From Streptomyces sp. 846.5 (GTDB taxonomy: Bacteria > Actinomycetota > Actinomycetes > Streptomycetales > Streptomycetaceae): a DNA stretch of 64,000 bases. The stretch lies in the NCBI RefSeq assembly GCF_004365705.1, contig NZ_SOBN01000002.1, positions 124,001-188,000 of the forward strand. The letters run 5' to 3'. Below the pieces are notes generated by a model. The model made no database searches and was not told where the DNA came from. It was given only the letters and a program-made list of their open reading frames with translations. Every line of letters starts with the position of its first letter. Position 1 is the stretch's first letter. The translations under genes and the position numbers were made by a program. Shown here in pieces: positions 8,067 through 16,933 of this stretch.

Positions 8067-8264
8067 TCATTGATACCTCCGAACGAGGCTCCCGTTGCGC
8101 CGAGTCGCGGGCGAGTTGCTCCGGCGCGCGGAAGGGTCCGGCTCAGGGCCCGGCCGTGCAATGGCCGCAGCAGCCTGCAGGTACTCGAGCAGACGACTCT
8201 CCGACGACCCGGTCCTGCGCCGTTCGGCGCGGCGGCGCTGGGCCAAGCGGTACTTGACGTTCAT
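8067..8264 (-). CDS. small basic hypothetical protein
   Basis: The ATG follows AAGGAG at ideal spacing. The 65-residue product begins MNVKYRLAQRRRAERRR, is very rich in Arg, and contains a short helix SRLLEYLQAAAAIA. The family was not recognised. Its TGA overlaps an ATG (ATGA at 8067-8070) in frame with the DUF1918 gene, a layout typical of translational coupling. The basic N-terminus could bind nucleic acid, but this is speculation. Confidence 0.6.
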   Translation of the reverse strand: MNVKYRLAQRRRAERRRTGSSESRLLEYLQAAAAIARPGPEPDPSARRSNSPATRRNGSLVRRYQ

Positions 8265-8319
8265 CGCGGAACTCCTTCCTCCGGCTCGCCGGCTCCCTGT
8301 GAGGAGTCGTCCACACGCC

Positions 8320-8940
8320 TCAGGAGACCGGGTGCGTGACGCTCCGCTCCGCGGACACGTCCACCACACCGGGCACGCCGCGAGCGACCCGTTCCAGCAC
8401 AGCGGCCGTCTCCGGGTCCTCGGCCGCGCCGGACAGCGTGATCCGGCCCTCGTCCGCGGTCACCTCGACCGCCGCGGCCGCGTCGGCCCGGAGCACGGAG
8501 AGGATCTCGAGGCGGACCCGAGCGGCGAGGTCCTCGTCCGGCCGCAGGTAACTCTTGAGCAAGTCGCTACGGCTGATGACACCGGCCAGCATCCCCTCGT
8601 CGTCCACCACCGGCAGGCACTTGAGATGGGCGCGCGCCATGGTGCGAGCGGCCTCTGCGGCGGGAGCGTCCGGGTGCACCGTGATCGCGGGTGCGCTCAT
8701 CAGCTGACCGGCCGCGGGTTCCGGCTCACCGGACTCGCCGGCGCCCTCGCGGGTCCGTGCGGTCAGCAGGTCGGCCTCCGAGACGACGCCGATCACCCGG
8801 CCGTCGCCGGCCAGGACCGGCAGGGCGTTCACCCGCCAGGTCCGCAGTGCCTCGGCGGTCTCCCGGAAGGTCGCCTCCCGGCCCACCGCGACGGCGGCGT
8901 GCGTCATCAGATCGGCCACCGTTTCCCAGCTGCGTTCCAT
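8320..8940 (-). CDS. CBS-CBS-BON domain protein
   Basis: The 206-residue protein starts after GAGGAGG. Two CBS motifs occupy about residues 10-130 (VADLMTHAAVAVGREATF..., LPVLAGDGRVIGVVSEADLL; then LMSAPAITVHPDAP..., LPVVDDEGMLAGVISRSDLL). A BON-like domain follows (ITLSGAAEDPETAAVLERVARGVPGVVDVSAE). CBS pairs bind adenosine nucleotides; mycobacterial Hrp1 (Rv2626c) is a DosR-induced CBS protein. The linker between the two CBS repeats is shorter than in the paralogues at 13226, 15847, 21671 and 40180. Confidence 0.9.
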   Translation of the reverse strand: MERSWETVADLMTHAAVAVGREATFRETAEALRTWRVNALPVLAGDGRVIGVVSEADLLTARTREGAGESGEPEPAAGQLMSAPAITVHPDAPAAEAARTMARAHLKCLPVVDDEGMLAGVISRSDLLKSYLRPDEDLAARVRLEILSVLRADAAAAVEVTADEGRITLSGAAEDPETAAVLERVARGVPGVVDVSAERSVTHPVS

Positions 8941-9053
8941 GGTGTCCTCCTCGGTCCTCGAAGTAGGAGGCCAAAGCCGTCGCACGTTCCGCTCGGCCGC
9001 AGCCCTCTCCCACGCACTCTTCATCCTGGGTTCGTATCCGGTGGCCAGGTCAG

Positions 9054-9067
9054 GGGCCGAAGGTCCC
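9054..9067. promoter_or_regulatory. DosR-type box
   Basis: GGGCCGAAGGTCCC lies 113 bp before the minus-strand CBS gene starting at 8940, just beyond the end of the dehydrogenase gene at 9145. Confidence 0.55.
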
Positions 9068-9144
9068 TCCCCACCGGTCGATCGGCACCGGAGCTGCTCC
9101 GGCTGGTGCCGGGCCTGCACAGGCGGAACGCGGGGCCCGGGCCC

Positions 9145-10179
9145 TCACTCCTCGTTGACCAGCACAGCCACGCCGTCGACCCGGTCCGCGGCAAGGTCCG
9201 CCAGCGCCTGGTCCGCCCGGCTCAGCGGGTAGCGGGTCACCTGCACCCGCAGCGGGATCCCGGCCACCTCGGCGAGGTAGGCGTGACTGTCCGCGCGGGT
9301 GTTCGCGGTGACGCTGCGCAGCGTGCGTTCCTGGAACAGGTGCGCGGCGTAGTTCAGGGCGGGTATGTCGCTGAGGTGGATTCCGGCGGCAGCCAGTGTC
9401 CCGCCGCGGTCCAGGGCCGACAGGGCGACGGGTACCAGGTCGCCGACGGGGGCGAACAGGATTGCCGCGTCCAGTGGCTCCGGTGGCATGTCGTAGGCGC
9501 CGCCTGCGGAGGCGGCCCCCAGGTCGAGGGCCAGCCGCTGGGCCTGCGCGGAGCGGGTGAGCACGTGCACCGTGGCGCCGCGGGCCTGCGCCAGCTGCGC
9601 GGTCAGGTGCGCGGAGGCGCCGAAGCCGTAGATGCCCAGCCGCCCCCCGGCCGGCAACTCGGCGCGCTGCAGCGCGCGGTAGCCGATGATCCCCGCGCAG
9701 AGCAGCGGCGCCACCTCGGCGTCAGGACGGTCACCCGGCAGCGGATAGACGTACCGGGCGTCCACCAGAGCGTGTCCGGCATAGCCTCCGTTCAGGTCCC
9801 AGCCCAGGTAGCGCGACTCGGGGCAGAGGTTCTCCTGCCCGCTGCGGCAGTACCGGCACTGTCCGCAGGTACCCGACAGCCATGCCGCGCCCACCCGCTC
9901 GCCGATGGTGAACCCCTCGGCGTGTGTCCCCTGGCCGACGACCCGGCCGACCACCTCATGGCCCGGTGTACACCGCGGCACGCGCGGTGCCAGATCCCCC
10001 TCGGCCAGGTGCAGGTCGGTCCGGCACACCCCGCAGGCGAAGACCTCCAGCAGCAGCTGATGGGGCCCCGGCTCCGGAACGACCCGCCGGACCAGGCTCA
10101 GCGGAGCGGTGCCGATCGGCCCCGGCCGCTCCACCACCCACGCCCGGGTCTCGACGGCAGACCCCAGGACATCACCCAT
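9145..10179 (-). CDS. zinc-dependent alcohol dehydrogenase (AdhA-like)
   Basis: This 344-residue medium-chain dehydrogenase starts after GAGGAGG. It shows catalytic zinc motifs [15 protein letters not shown] and PGHEVVG, structural zinc cysteines [15 protein letters not shown], and [14 protein letters not shown] in place of the usual GxGxxG dinucleotide motif. The layout matches bacterial 'zinc-binding alcohol dehydrogenase family' proteins that include mycobacterial AdhA. It starts 11 bp after the USP gene upstream and is probably co-transcribed with it. The likely role is NAD(P)H recycling with short alcohols or aldehydes. Confidence 0.88.
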   Translation of the reverse strand: MGDVLGSAVETRAWVVERPGPIGTAPLSLVRRVVPEPGPHQLLLEVFACGVCRTDLHLAEGDLAPRVPRCTPGHEVVGRVVGQGTHAEGFTIGERVGAAWLSGTCGQCRYCRSGQENLCPESRYLGWDLNGGYAGHALVDARYVYPLPGDRPDAEVAPLLCAGIIGYRALQRAELPAGGRLGIYGFGASAHLTAQLAQARGATVHVLTRSAQAQRLALDLGAASAGGAYDMPPEPLDAAILFAPVGDLVPVALSALDRGGTLAAAGIHLSDIPALNYAAHLFQERTLRSVTANTRADSHAYLAEVAGIPLRVQVTRYPLSRADQALADLAADRVDGVAVLVNEE

Positions 10180-10190
10180 GCGCTTCCTCC

Positions 10191-11060
10191 TCAGTCGGGC
10201 GGAACGACGGCGACCGGGCACTTGGCATGGTGGACGACGGCCTGGCTCACCGAACCGAGCCTGCGGACCGGCCCCTCCGGGGTACGGCGACGGCCGACCA
10301 CCACCAGGTGCTCGGTGACGGAGAGACCCACCAGGTGCTTGGCCGGGCCGGAGCGCACGACGTCCACCTCCACCGGCACGTCCGGGTACTTCTGCCGCCA
10401 TCCGGCCAGCACTTCCGCGACCAACCTCACCTCCTCCGCGGCCACATGGCCCTTCTCGTAGACGGGTGGGACCGCGTGTCCGGGCCCCAGGAGCAGCGGA
10501 TAGCGCCACGCGTGCACGACCCGCAACGGCAGGCCCCGCCGCTGCGCGGTCCCGAAGGCGAAGGAGAGCAGCCCCTCGGAGGGCTCCCGGCCGTGCACCC
10601 CCACCGCAACGCCGTGCCGCGTTCCGGCATCGTGGTCCCCAGCGGCCGCGCCGGGGACCACGACCACCGGGCAGACCGCACTGGCGGTCAGTTGCAGGCT
10701 CGTGGAGCCGGCCAGCAGGCCGGGGAATCCACCGGAACCGCGGGCACCCAGGACCAGCAGCCCGGCCGTCGCGCCGACGGACGTCAGTGCGTCGAGCGGG
10801 CCGGCGTCCACGAGCTCGCTGCTGACCTCCAGCGACGGGTGCCGGTGCGAGGCACGCTCCGACAGCGCCCTGAGCAGCTCTTCTCCCGCGTGCCGGAAGA
10901 ACGCGTTGTCCCGCGCCTCGGGAGTGTCGTACGGCTGCTCCAACCACGCGTGGACGAGGTGCAGCCGCGCGTCCCTGAAACGGGCCTCGTCGGCCGCCCA
11001 GTCGACTGCAGCGACGCTCCCCGGTCCTTCATCGACTCCGACGATCACGGAATGTGCCAC
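10191..11060 (-). CDS. universal stress protein, tandem domains
   Basis: The 289-residue protein holds two UspA domains, as in mycobacterial Rv2623. Domain 1 ([12 protein letters not shown] to CPVVVVPG) has the intact ATP signature [15 protein letters not shown]. Domain 2 ([16 protein letters not shown] to CPVAVVPPD) has a changed loop, [15 protein letters not shown], lacking the second glycine of G-x2-G, and may not bind ATP. It forms an operon with the dehydrogenase 11 bp downstream. No clear DosR-type box was found in its 247-bp upstream region. Confidence 0.92.
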   Translation of the reverse strand: MAHSVIVGVDEGPGSVAAVDWAADEARFRDARLHLVHAWLEQPYDTPEARDNAFFRHAGEELLRALSERASHRHPSLEVSSELVDAGPLDALTSVGATAGLLVLGARGSGGFPGLLAGSTSLQLTASAVCPVVVVPGAAAGDHDAGTRHGVAVGVHGREPSEGLLSFAFGTAQRRGLPLRVVHAWRYPLLLGPGHAVPPVYEKGHVAAEEVRLVAEVLAGWRQKYPDVPVEVDVVRSGPAKHLVGLSVTEHLVVVGRRRTPEGPVRRLGSVSQAVVHHAKCPVAVVPPD

Positions 11061-11307
11061 GACGAACTCCTTCTGCCCGGACTCTGCGGAACCGAACGTT
11101 CGACTCGCCGAGCCGGGCCGTCCTCACATCCACCGTGACCCGGCCGCGCGGTTACCGCACGCGGGCGCTGCCATCGGCGGTCGAGAGATCCTGGCGCCGG
11201 TCGGCGAGGCAGTGAAAAACCGTATCTCGTGACTGCTGGCCAAACCAGATGCAGGGCGACGACGAAGACTTCGGGGCGGTGGCCGGGGCCGCGGAGCCTC
11301 GGTGGGT

Positions 11308-11922
11308 TCACTTGCGTCGGGTCCAGGTGGGTTCGGTCTGTTCCCAGTCGCGGTCCCAGTTGTGCAGGTCGGTCCGGTTCAGGCGGGCGCGGGTGTAGGC
11401 GTTGCCGGCCAGGATCAGGGTGCCGCTGCCGGTCAGGGTGAGGCTGCCGAGCAGGACGGCGGTGGCGGCGGAGTCGGCCGCGCCGGTGGGTGGTGCGGTG
11501 ACCTGGCCGGTGTTGTCGAGCCAGACGGTGACCTGGTCGCCGGTCACGGTGGTGGAGTCGGCGGCGGCGGCGGCCTGGTGGGTGGCGCCGGAGGCGGTGG
11601 TCCAGCGGACCGGGACGGTGAAGCCGCCGCCGACAGCGCTGGACTTCTGGGTGGCGTTGGCGAGGGCCACAGCCTGTACCTGGTGATGGGTGGTCCGATA
11701 GCGGGCAACGGCGGCCCGGTCGCCGTGGTACAGCCCGAGGGCCAGCAGCGCGGACAGGGCTGCCGCCGCGGTCAGCGCGAGGACGAGCAGTACGCGCAGG
11801 CGGCTGCGCAGGGTGTCGGTGCGGCGCCACAACGGGCTGCGCCGCCTGGCCGCGACCGCGCCCAGGGGCGAACGGCGGGGAGTGGGGTGGGACGGAGTGG
11901 GAGCGGCTGCGGGCGTTGCCAT
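11308..11922 (-). CDS. Rv1733c-like two-helix membrane protein
   Basis: The 204-residue protein starts after AGGAGG. An Arg-rich N-terminus (RRSPLWRRTDTLRSRLRV) leads into a membrane helix (LLVLALTAAAALSALLALGLY). An extracytoplasmic stretch follows with the family motifs FTVPVRWTTASG and VTVWLDNTGQVT. A second helix (AATAVLLGSLTLTGSGTLILA) and the tail NWDRDWEQTEPTWTRR complete it. The pattern matches Rv1733c, a DosR-regulon membrane protein of unknown function. A DosR-type box lies 110 bp upstream. Confidence 0.85.
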   Translation of the reverse strand: MATPAAAPTPSHPTPRRSPLGAVAARRRSPLWRRTDTLRSRLRVLLVLALTAAAALSALLALGLYHGDRAAVARYRTTHHQVQAVALANATQKSSAVGGGFTVPVRWTTASGATHQAAAAADSTTVTGDQVTVWLDNTGQVTAPPTGAADSAATAVLLGSLTLTGSGTLILAGNAYTRARLNRTDLHNWDRDWEQTEPTWTRRK

Positions 11923-12032
11923 CGGTCTCGCCTCCTGGGCTGCGGCGGCGAGCGCCGCCGTCATCACTGTGTTGCCACCAGTCTGAGCCGCGCACCGCGC
12001 ACCGGCGCAGGGCCGAGCGGGGCCCACGAACA

Positions 12033-12046
12033 GGGCCGGTGGTCCC
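12033..12046. promoter_or_regulatory. DosR-type box
   Basis: GGGCCGGTGGTCCC lies 110 bp before the Rv1733c-like gene. A looser palindrome, GGGCCGAGCGGGGCCC, is at 12010-12025. Confidence 0.5.
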
Positions 12047-12063
12047 GGCCCGGGCTGGCAGTC

Positions 12064-13060
12064 CGGCCCGACCCGGTCGGAGCGGTGCTGTCCGTGACGG
12101 GGCTGGGACTCCTGCTCTGGGCGGTCATCGACGCACCGGTGCACGGCTGGGCCTCCCCGGTCGTCGTCGGAGCCGGAACGGGTGGCGTGGCCGTACTGGC
12201 GGTGTTCGGCGTCTGGGAGCGGGCGAGCCGTCATCCCATGCTCGACCTGGGCTTCTTCCGCAGCCGCAGGTTCTCTGTCGCCACCTCGTCGGTCGCCCTG
12301 GCCATGTTCTCGCTGTTCGGCGCGCTGTTCGTGCTGACCCAGTTCCTGCAGTTCGGGCTCGGCTACAGCGCCATCGCGACCGGTGTCCGGATTCTGCCGG
12401 TGGCAGGCGTACTTACCGCCGCGGCGCCGCTGTCCACCGTCCTGGTCCGGGCCGTCGGCAGCAAGGCCGTGGCCACGGCCGGCCTGCTGGTGATCGGGGG
12501 CGGCCTCTGGTCGTTGTCCGGGACCACGGCCTCCTCGACCTACCCGGACCTGTTGGGCGGGATGGTCCTGCTCGGTCTCGGTGCAGGACTGGTCGTCCCG
12601 ACCGCCCTGGACTCGCTGATGGGCTCCCTGCCACCCGGGCGCACCGGGGTGGGATCGGCCACCAACGGGGTGGCGGTCCAGGTCGGCGGGGCCCTCGGTG
12701 TCGCGGTCGTGGGCAGCCTGCTGGCCACGCGCTACCAGCACCGGGTCGCGCCGCCACTGGTCGGCTACCACCTGCCCCGCCCGGTGGCGGACGTGATCCT
12801 CGGCTCCCTGGGCGGCGCCCTGGAGGTTGCCCGGCGCGCGGGAGGCCAGGCCGGAGCGCTGCTCTCGGACCTCGCCCGCTCGGCATTCCTCAGCGGGATG
12901 AACCTGGGCCTGCTGGTCGCGGCAGGCGTCACCGTCGTGGGCGCCGTCCTGGCACTGGCGGCGTTGCCGTCGCGCCCTCCGGCCGTGCCTGGCTCACCAG
13001 CCGTACCCGCCGCTCCGGCCGCACCGGCTGTTCCCAAGTCCGGCGACGAGCGACAGGGGC
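12064..13060 (+). pseudogene. MFS (DHA2-type) transporter, C-terminal remnant
   Basis: About 330 codons read as the second half of a 14-helix drug/H+ antiporter: VGAVLSVTGLGLLLWAVIDAP, SLFGALFVLTQFLQ.GLGYSAIATGVRILPVA, ATAGLLVIGGGLW and GVAVQVGGALGVAVVGSLLA. The N-terminal six helices and motif A are missing, no ribosome site precedes it, and the frame has no stop until inside the next gene. It begins beside the promoter of the Rv1733c-like gene, which suggests that a deletion or rearrangement brought the two together. Confidence 0.7.
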
Positions 13061-13077
13061 TGTCGGCCCTCCCCCCG

Positions 13078-13091
13078 GGACCGGTCGGCCC
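13078..13091. promoter_or_regulatory. DosR-type box
   Basis: GGACCGGTCGGCCC lies 134 bp before the CBS gene at 13226, within the decayed MFS tail. Confidence 0.45.
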
Positions 13092-13225
13092 CTGCCCCCC
13101 CGACCGTGCCGGAGCCGATGCTGAGAAGCGTGGAGCCGAGAAGGCGGCCGGGTCACCGGGCCCGATCGCGCCGCCGCCCTGGGGCCGTGCGCTTCGGGCA
13201 CCGGCATCCAAAGGAGTGAGTGGCG

Positions 13226-13957
13226 ATGAAGCACCGCACCGTCCGCGACGTGATGACCCGCTCGGTGGTGACCGCGCACCGTCACACCTCGTTCAAGTCA
13301 CTGGTGATGCTGCTCGCGGACGCGGAGGTCACCGCCGTCCCCGTAGTGGACCCGAACAACCGGCCGATCGGCATCGTCTCCGAGGCCGACCTGCTGCGCA
13401 AGGAGGTGGCCCAGCCCGAGCCGGACGGCCGTCCGGCGGGAATCTGGGTGCGCCCGGCCGACCGGGAACGCGCGCGGGCCGAGACGGCCGAGGGGTTGAT
13501 GACCTCCGCGCTGTTCACCGCGCGCCCCGGCTGGAGCCTGGTGGAGGCCGCCCGACTGATGGACCACCACCACGTCAAGCGCCTGCCGGTGATCGACGAG
13601 GCGGGAGTGCTGGTCGGCATCGTCAGCCGTGGTGACCTGCTCCAGGTGTTCCTGCGGCCGGACAGTGCGATTCATGACGAGATCGTTCATGATGTGATCG
13701 AGGACAGCCTGCGCCTGGCCCCCGGCACCGTCCACGTCGAGGTGCGCGAGGGTGTGGTCACCCTGCGCGGCCAGGTGGAGCGTCGCAGCGTCGCCTCCGT
13801 CGTCGTGCGGCTCTGTCGGTCCCTGGACGGCGTCGTCGCGGTCCACGACCAGTTGCTCTTCGCCTTCGACGACCGCGACGGCGGTGACGGCGGTGACGGC
13901 GGTGACGAGAGCGCAGACGGGCACGAGGGCCGGGTCGAGTCTCCGAGGAGCCAATGA
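13226..13957 (+). CDS. CBS-CBS-BON domain protein
   Basis: The ATG at 13226 is preferred over the GTG at 13220 because AAGGAG lies 9 bp before it. CBS 1 (VRDVMTRSVVTAHRHTSFKS to [13 protein letters not shown]) and CBS 2 (LMTSALFTARPGWSLVEAAR to LVGIVSRGDLLQVFLR) are joined by a charged linker. A BON domain follows (VHVEVREGVVTLRGQVERRS to VVAVHDQL). The C-terminus contains a GDGGDGG tract encoded by three 9-bp repeats. Its stop overlaps the start of the USP gene (ATGA), so the two are translationally coupled. It is probably an adenine-nucleotide-sensing dormancy protein; the ligand is unknown. Confidence 0.9.
   Translation: MKHRTVRDVMTRSVVTAHRHTSFKSLVMLLADAEVTAVPVVDPNNRPIGIVSEADLLRKEVAQPEPDGRPAGIWVRPADRERARAETAEGLMTSALFTARPGWSLVEAARLMDHHHVKRLPVIDEAGVLVGIVSRGDLLQVFLRPDSAIHDEIVHDVIEDSLRLAPGTVHVEVREGVVTLRGQVERRSVASVVVRLCRSLDGVVAVHDQLLFAFDDRDGGDGGDGGDESADGHEGRVESPRSQ
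13877..13903 (+). repeat. three tandem 9-bp repeats in coding sequence
   Basis: GACGGCGGT is repeated three times, adding DGG units to the acidic tail of the CBS protein without breaking the frame. Confidence 0.8.
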
Positions 13958-14817
13958 TGATCAGCTGTGTTGTCGCCGCGGTGGACGGCTCGCCCTCCGC
14001 CCTGCACGCGCTGGACTGGGCGGCGGACGAGGCAGCCCGCAGAGGTGTGCGGCTGTTGGTGGTCCATGCCTCCCTGCAGGAGCGGTACGAGCAGAACGTC
14101 GAGGATGACGAGGATGATCCCGCCTCGGAGCGCTTCCTCGTCCGGAGACTGATGGCGGTCGCGGTGCAGCGGGCCCGGACCCGGCAGCCCCACGTCGCGC
14201 TGGAAGCCGAGGTGATTCCTGAGGAGACCGTGCCCGCTCTGCTCGGTCTCCGCCGTCTGGCGCCGCTGCTGGTACTCGGCACTCGTGGCCACGGCGGATT
14301 TCCCGGGCTGCTGCTCGGGTCGCTGAGTCTGCGTGTGGCCGGTCGTGCGACCTACCCGGTCGTGGTGGTGCGGGGCGCCGTCCAGGGCCGGGAGCACCGG
14401 CACGGCCGGATCGTGCTCGGCTGCGGGCCCGGCGACTACGGGACACAGGCTGTGGCCTTCGCCGCCGAGGAGGCCGAGTTGTGGCAGGCGGAGCTGGAAC
14501 TCGTCCGGGCGTGGCAGGCGGTGCCGGACAAACCCGGCTTCCCCGCCGTGGCGCGGGGCAGGGCCGACGCGGAGCGGGCACGGGAGCAGGTGGACGCGGT
14601 GGCGCTGCCGCCGGCGCAGGCCGCGACGGTGAAGGTGCTGCGTCACGCGATCCAGGGCGGTCCCGGCGCGGTCCTGCTGCACGCTGCGGGCCATGCCGAC
14701 CTCGTCGTGCTCGCGGCCCGTCGCCGGTTCCGTCCGTTCGGCCTGGAGCTGGGTGCTACGACCCTCGCGATGCTGCACCACGCACCCTGTCCGGTGGCGA
14801 TCCTCCCGAATCAGTGA
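13954..14817 (+). CDS. universal stress protein, tandem domains
   Basis: The 287-residue protein has domain 1 with AAVDGSPSALHALDWAADEA and an intact ATP signature [15 protein letters not shown]. Domain 2 has a degenerate site (AARRRFRPFGLELGA) and ends [10 protein letters not shown]. Domain 1 is very close to the USP at 34377 (both contain [16 protein letters not shown]), so the two are recent paralogues. An acidic insert EDDEDD follows the first helix. It is coupled to the CBS gene upstream by a 4-bp overlap. Confidence 0.92.
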   Translation: MMISCVVAAVDGSPSALHALDWAADEAARRGVRLLVVHASLQERYEQNVEDDEDDPASERFLVRRLMAVAVQRARTRQPHVALEAEVIPEETVPALLGLRRLAPLLVLGTRGHGGFPGLLLGSLSLRVAGRATYPVVVVRGAVQGREHRHGRIVLGCGPGDYGTQAVAFAAEEAELWQAELELVRAWQAVPDKPGFPAVARGRADAERAREQVDAVALPPAQAATVKVLRHAIQGGPGAVLLHAAGHADLVVLAARRRFRPFGLELGATTLAMLHHAPCPVAILPNQ

Positions 14818-14850
14818 CGCCCCGTCATATCTCGATAGCCGGAGGCGGTG

Positions 14851-15651
14851 TCATTCGGCCGGAGTGATCAGGCCGTAGCAGCCGTCGAAGCGGCGGTAGA
14901 GCACGTTGCCGCGCCGGCTCTCCCGGTCGGCGAAGAACACGAAGGGGAGGCCCAGGAGCTCCAACCGCTGTTCGGCCTCGGTCAGCGAGAGTCGCACCGC
15001 CGGAATCCTGGACGTGGTCAACGGGACGGCCCGGGACCCTGCCGGCTCCGTGGAGGGGCGCGCCTGTGCCAGCCGGTATCCCGTCGGGCCGGCCCGGTAG
15101 ACCACGCTGTCCGTGCCGGACCCGGCCTCGGTGAAGAGGTGGAAGCCGTAGTCCATCAGCTCCATCTCGAAGACCGCCTGCTCGGGCGTCTCCCGAGCCA
15201 GCGAGAAGGACTTGTGGCGCACCACCCGCGGTTCGTGACCGGACCGTCGGTGGGCTTCGGGGTGGTGCCTCCGCTCGCTCGCCTGCCGCCAGTCGGGCGG
15301 TTCCGCACCCTGCGCGCCGGTATGCCGGGCCGGCCCGGTTTCGCGGAGCCGGTTCAGGCGAAGGACGAGACGGTCCTCCAACAGGTCGATCGCCTCGTGC
15401 ATCGTCTCCGCCGCTACATGCGCCCGCACCGGGCGTCCGTTGACGCTCAGGTTGGCCTGGGCGATCGCCGAGCGCCGCACCGCGGGATCACGTCCCTGGG
15501 AGAGCCTGATCCGCGCGTGGAGCACCGGCTCCACCGTTCGCAGGGTCGCCTTGCCGATCACCTTCCGCGCGTGCTCGACGCAGTCCGGTGGCACCTCACC
15601 GTGGACCACGACCTGGACCTCGGGGCTCGTCTGGATCCTCGAACGCTCCAT
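14851..15651 (-). CDS. long ribosome hibernation factor, RafH/Rv0079-like
   Basis: The 266-residue protein has an N-terminal HPF/RaiA domain (VQVVVHGEVPPDCVEHARKVIGK, residues about 10-115) and a linker. Two copies of the C-terminal dimerisation-type domain follow (FSLARETPEQAVFEMELMDYGFHLF, and VRLSLTEAEQRLELLGLPFVFF). This three-part layout matches mycobacterial RafH, the DosR-dependent factor that binds 70S ribosomes under hypoxia, rather than ordinary HPF with one C-terminal domain. A DosR-like box lies 70 bp upstream in the shared divergent region. Confidence 0.88.
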   Translation of the reverse strand: MERSRIQTSPEVQVVVHGEVPPDCVEHARKVIGKATLRTVEPVLHARIRLSQGRDPAVRRSAIAQANLSVNGRPVRAHVAAETMHEAIDLLEDRLVLRLNRLRETGPARHTGAQGAEPPDWRQASERRHHPEAHRRSGHEPRVVRHKSFSLARETPEQAVFEMELMDYGFHLFTEAGSGTDSVVYRAGPTGYRLAQARPSTEPAGSRAVPLTTSRIPAVRLSLTEAEQRLELLGLPFVFFADRESRRGNVLYRRFDGCYGLITPAE

Positions 15652-15721
15652 GGCACTCTCCCGTCGTCCTGCGGGGTTCTCCTCGCGTTTCCATGGTCAT
15701 CGGCGGGCCCCGGCGCGCGAA

Positions 15722-15735
15722 GGGCCACAAGTCCC
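15722..15735. promoter_or_regulatory. DosR-type box
   Basis: GGGCCACAAGTCCC lies between the divergent RafH-like (minus) and CBS (plus) genes, 70 and 111 bp from their starts. Its centre resembles the A/T-rich centre of the mycobacterial box more than the other sites do. Confidence 0.55.
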
Positions 15736-15846
15736 GTGGACAGGGCCCGTCGGCACCTGTCGGCGCCCGGCCCGGGGCCGGACAGTGGACGCAGCCAGGC
15801 GTGCGTCCGCAGCGAGGCGGAGCGCGCAGCCGAAGGAGGAACAGCC

Positions 15847-16515
15847 GTGACCCACCGCACCGTTCGCGACGTGATGACCCGGAACGTGTTCACCGTGAAC
15901 CGCTACGCCTCCTACAAGGCCGTGGCCATGCTGCTGGCCGACGCCGACGTGACCGCCGTCCCGGTCGTGGACGCCTGGAACCGTCCGGTGGGGATCGTCT
16001 CGGAGGGCGATCTCCTGTGCAAGCAGCTGGCACAGCCGGAGCCCGAGGACCGCAGTGACGGTGTGTGGCTGCGCGCCAAGGAGAGCCAACGAGCCGAGGC
16101 CGAGACCGCCGACGCCCTGATGACGCCTCGGTTGTTCACCGCGGAACCGGACTGGAGCGTGGTGCGGGCCGCCCAGGTGATGGACCGTCATCACCTCAGG
16201 CGACTGCCGGTGGTGGACGAGGACGGCATCCTGGTGGGCATCGTCAGCCGTAGCGATCTGCTCAGGGTGTTCCTGCGTCCGGACCGCGAGATCCAGGAGG
16301 AGATCGTCCGCGACGTCCTCGCGGGCGCCCTGCAGTTGGCCCCCGGCGCGGTCCGGACCGCCGTGGTGGACGGTGTCGTCACCTTGCGCGGCGCGGTGGA
16401 ACGCCGCGACCAGGTGCCGCTCCTGCTGCGGCTGTGCGGGGCGGTGGACGGCGTCGTCGCCGTGCGCGACGAGCTCTCGTCCGCCCGGCAGGAGCCGGGC
16501 CCCTTGTCACCGTGA
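15847..16515 (+). CDS. CBS-CBS-BON domain protein
   Basis: The GTG start follows GAAGGAGG. The 222 residues comprise CBS 1 (VRDVMTRNVFTVNRYASYKA to VGIVSEGDLL), CBS 2 (LMTPRLFTAEPDWSVVRAAQ to [16 protein letters not shown]) and a BON domain (VRTAVVDGVVTLRGAVERRD). It is close in sequence to the CBS proteins at 13226, 21671 and 40180, all of which begin with an HR-V-ELM/DVMT motif. It is divergent from the RafH-like gene, with which it shares a promoter region. Confidence 0.9.
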   Translation: MTHRTVRDVMTRNVFTVNRYASYKAVAMLLADADVTAVPVVDAWNRPVGIVSEGDLLCKQLAQPEPEDRSDGVWLRAKESQRAEAETADALMTPRLFTAEPDWSVVRAAQVMDRHHLRRLPVVDEDGILVGIVSRSDLLRVFLRPDREIQEEIVRDVLAGALQLAPGAVRTAVVDGVVTLRGAVERRDQVPLLLRLCGAVDGVVAVRDELSSARQEPGPLSP

Positions 16516-16517
16516 CC

Positions 16518-16531
16518 GGGACCTGTGGCCC
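16518..16531. promoter_or_regulatory. DosR-type box
   Basis: GGGACCTGTGGCCC begins 3 bp after the CBS stop and lies 93 bp before the SHOCT gene. Confidence 0.5.
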
Positions 16532-16624
16532 CTGGGCCGGCGACCCCGGGGACGGGAACGTTGAAATGAAGGGACCGGCGCCAGGAACGCGGGATGCCGG
16601 ACACAGCGAGGTGAAGGAGCGACG

Positions 16625-16891
16625 ATGATGTACTGGAACGGCCACGGGGCCGGGGTCTGGGACTGGTTCGCGATGTCCCTGGGGAGTGTCTTCTTCCTGG
16701 CGCTGTTCGCCATCGCCCTGTTCTCGCTCCTCCGTTGGCTCGGCCGGGACCGCCGGTTCCCCACGGCCCCGCCGGCCCTGCCCGAGCAACTGCTCGCCGA
16801 GCGCTTCGCCCGCGGTGAGATCGACGTCGAGGAGTACCGGCAGCGGATGGACGTCCTGCGCGAGACCCGGTCCCGCGCCGACCGCGGTTGA
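16625..16891 (+). CDS. SHOCT domain membrane protein
   Basis: The 88-residue protein has one membrane helix (WFAMSLGSVFFLALFAIALFSLL). A C-terminal SHOCT motif follows (EQLLAERFARGEIDVEEYRQRMDVL), a short domain that mediates oligomerisation. The start is MM, with AAGGAG upstream. It is followed 42 bp downstream by another tiny membrane protein, probably in the same transcript. A DosR-type box precedes it. Confidence 0.88.
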   Translation: MMYWNGHGAGVWDWFAMSLGSVFFLALFAIALFSLLRWLGRDRRFPTAPPALPEQLLAERFARGEIDVEEYRQRMDVLRETRSRADRG

Positions 16892-16933
16892 ACGCGCGTG
16901 AACGCGCATACACGGCAAGGGAGGAGAGTCACC

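Noticed and set aside
11302-13635. A single 777-codon protein covering the MFS sequence
   Set aside because: The first 250 codons are antisense to the Rv1733c-like gene and the last 130 overlap the CBS gene; only about 12064-13060 has transporter homology.
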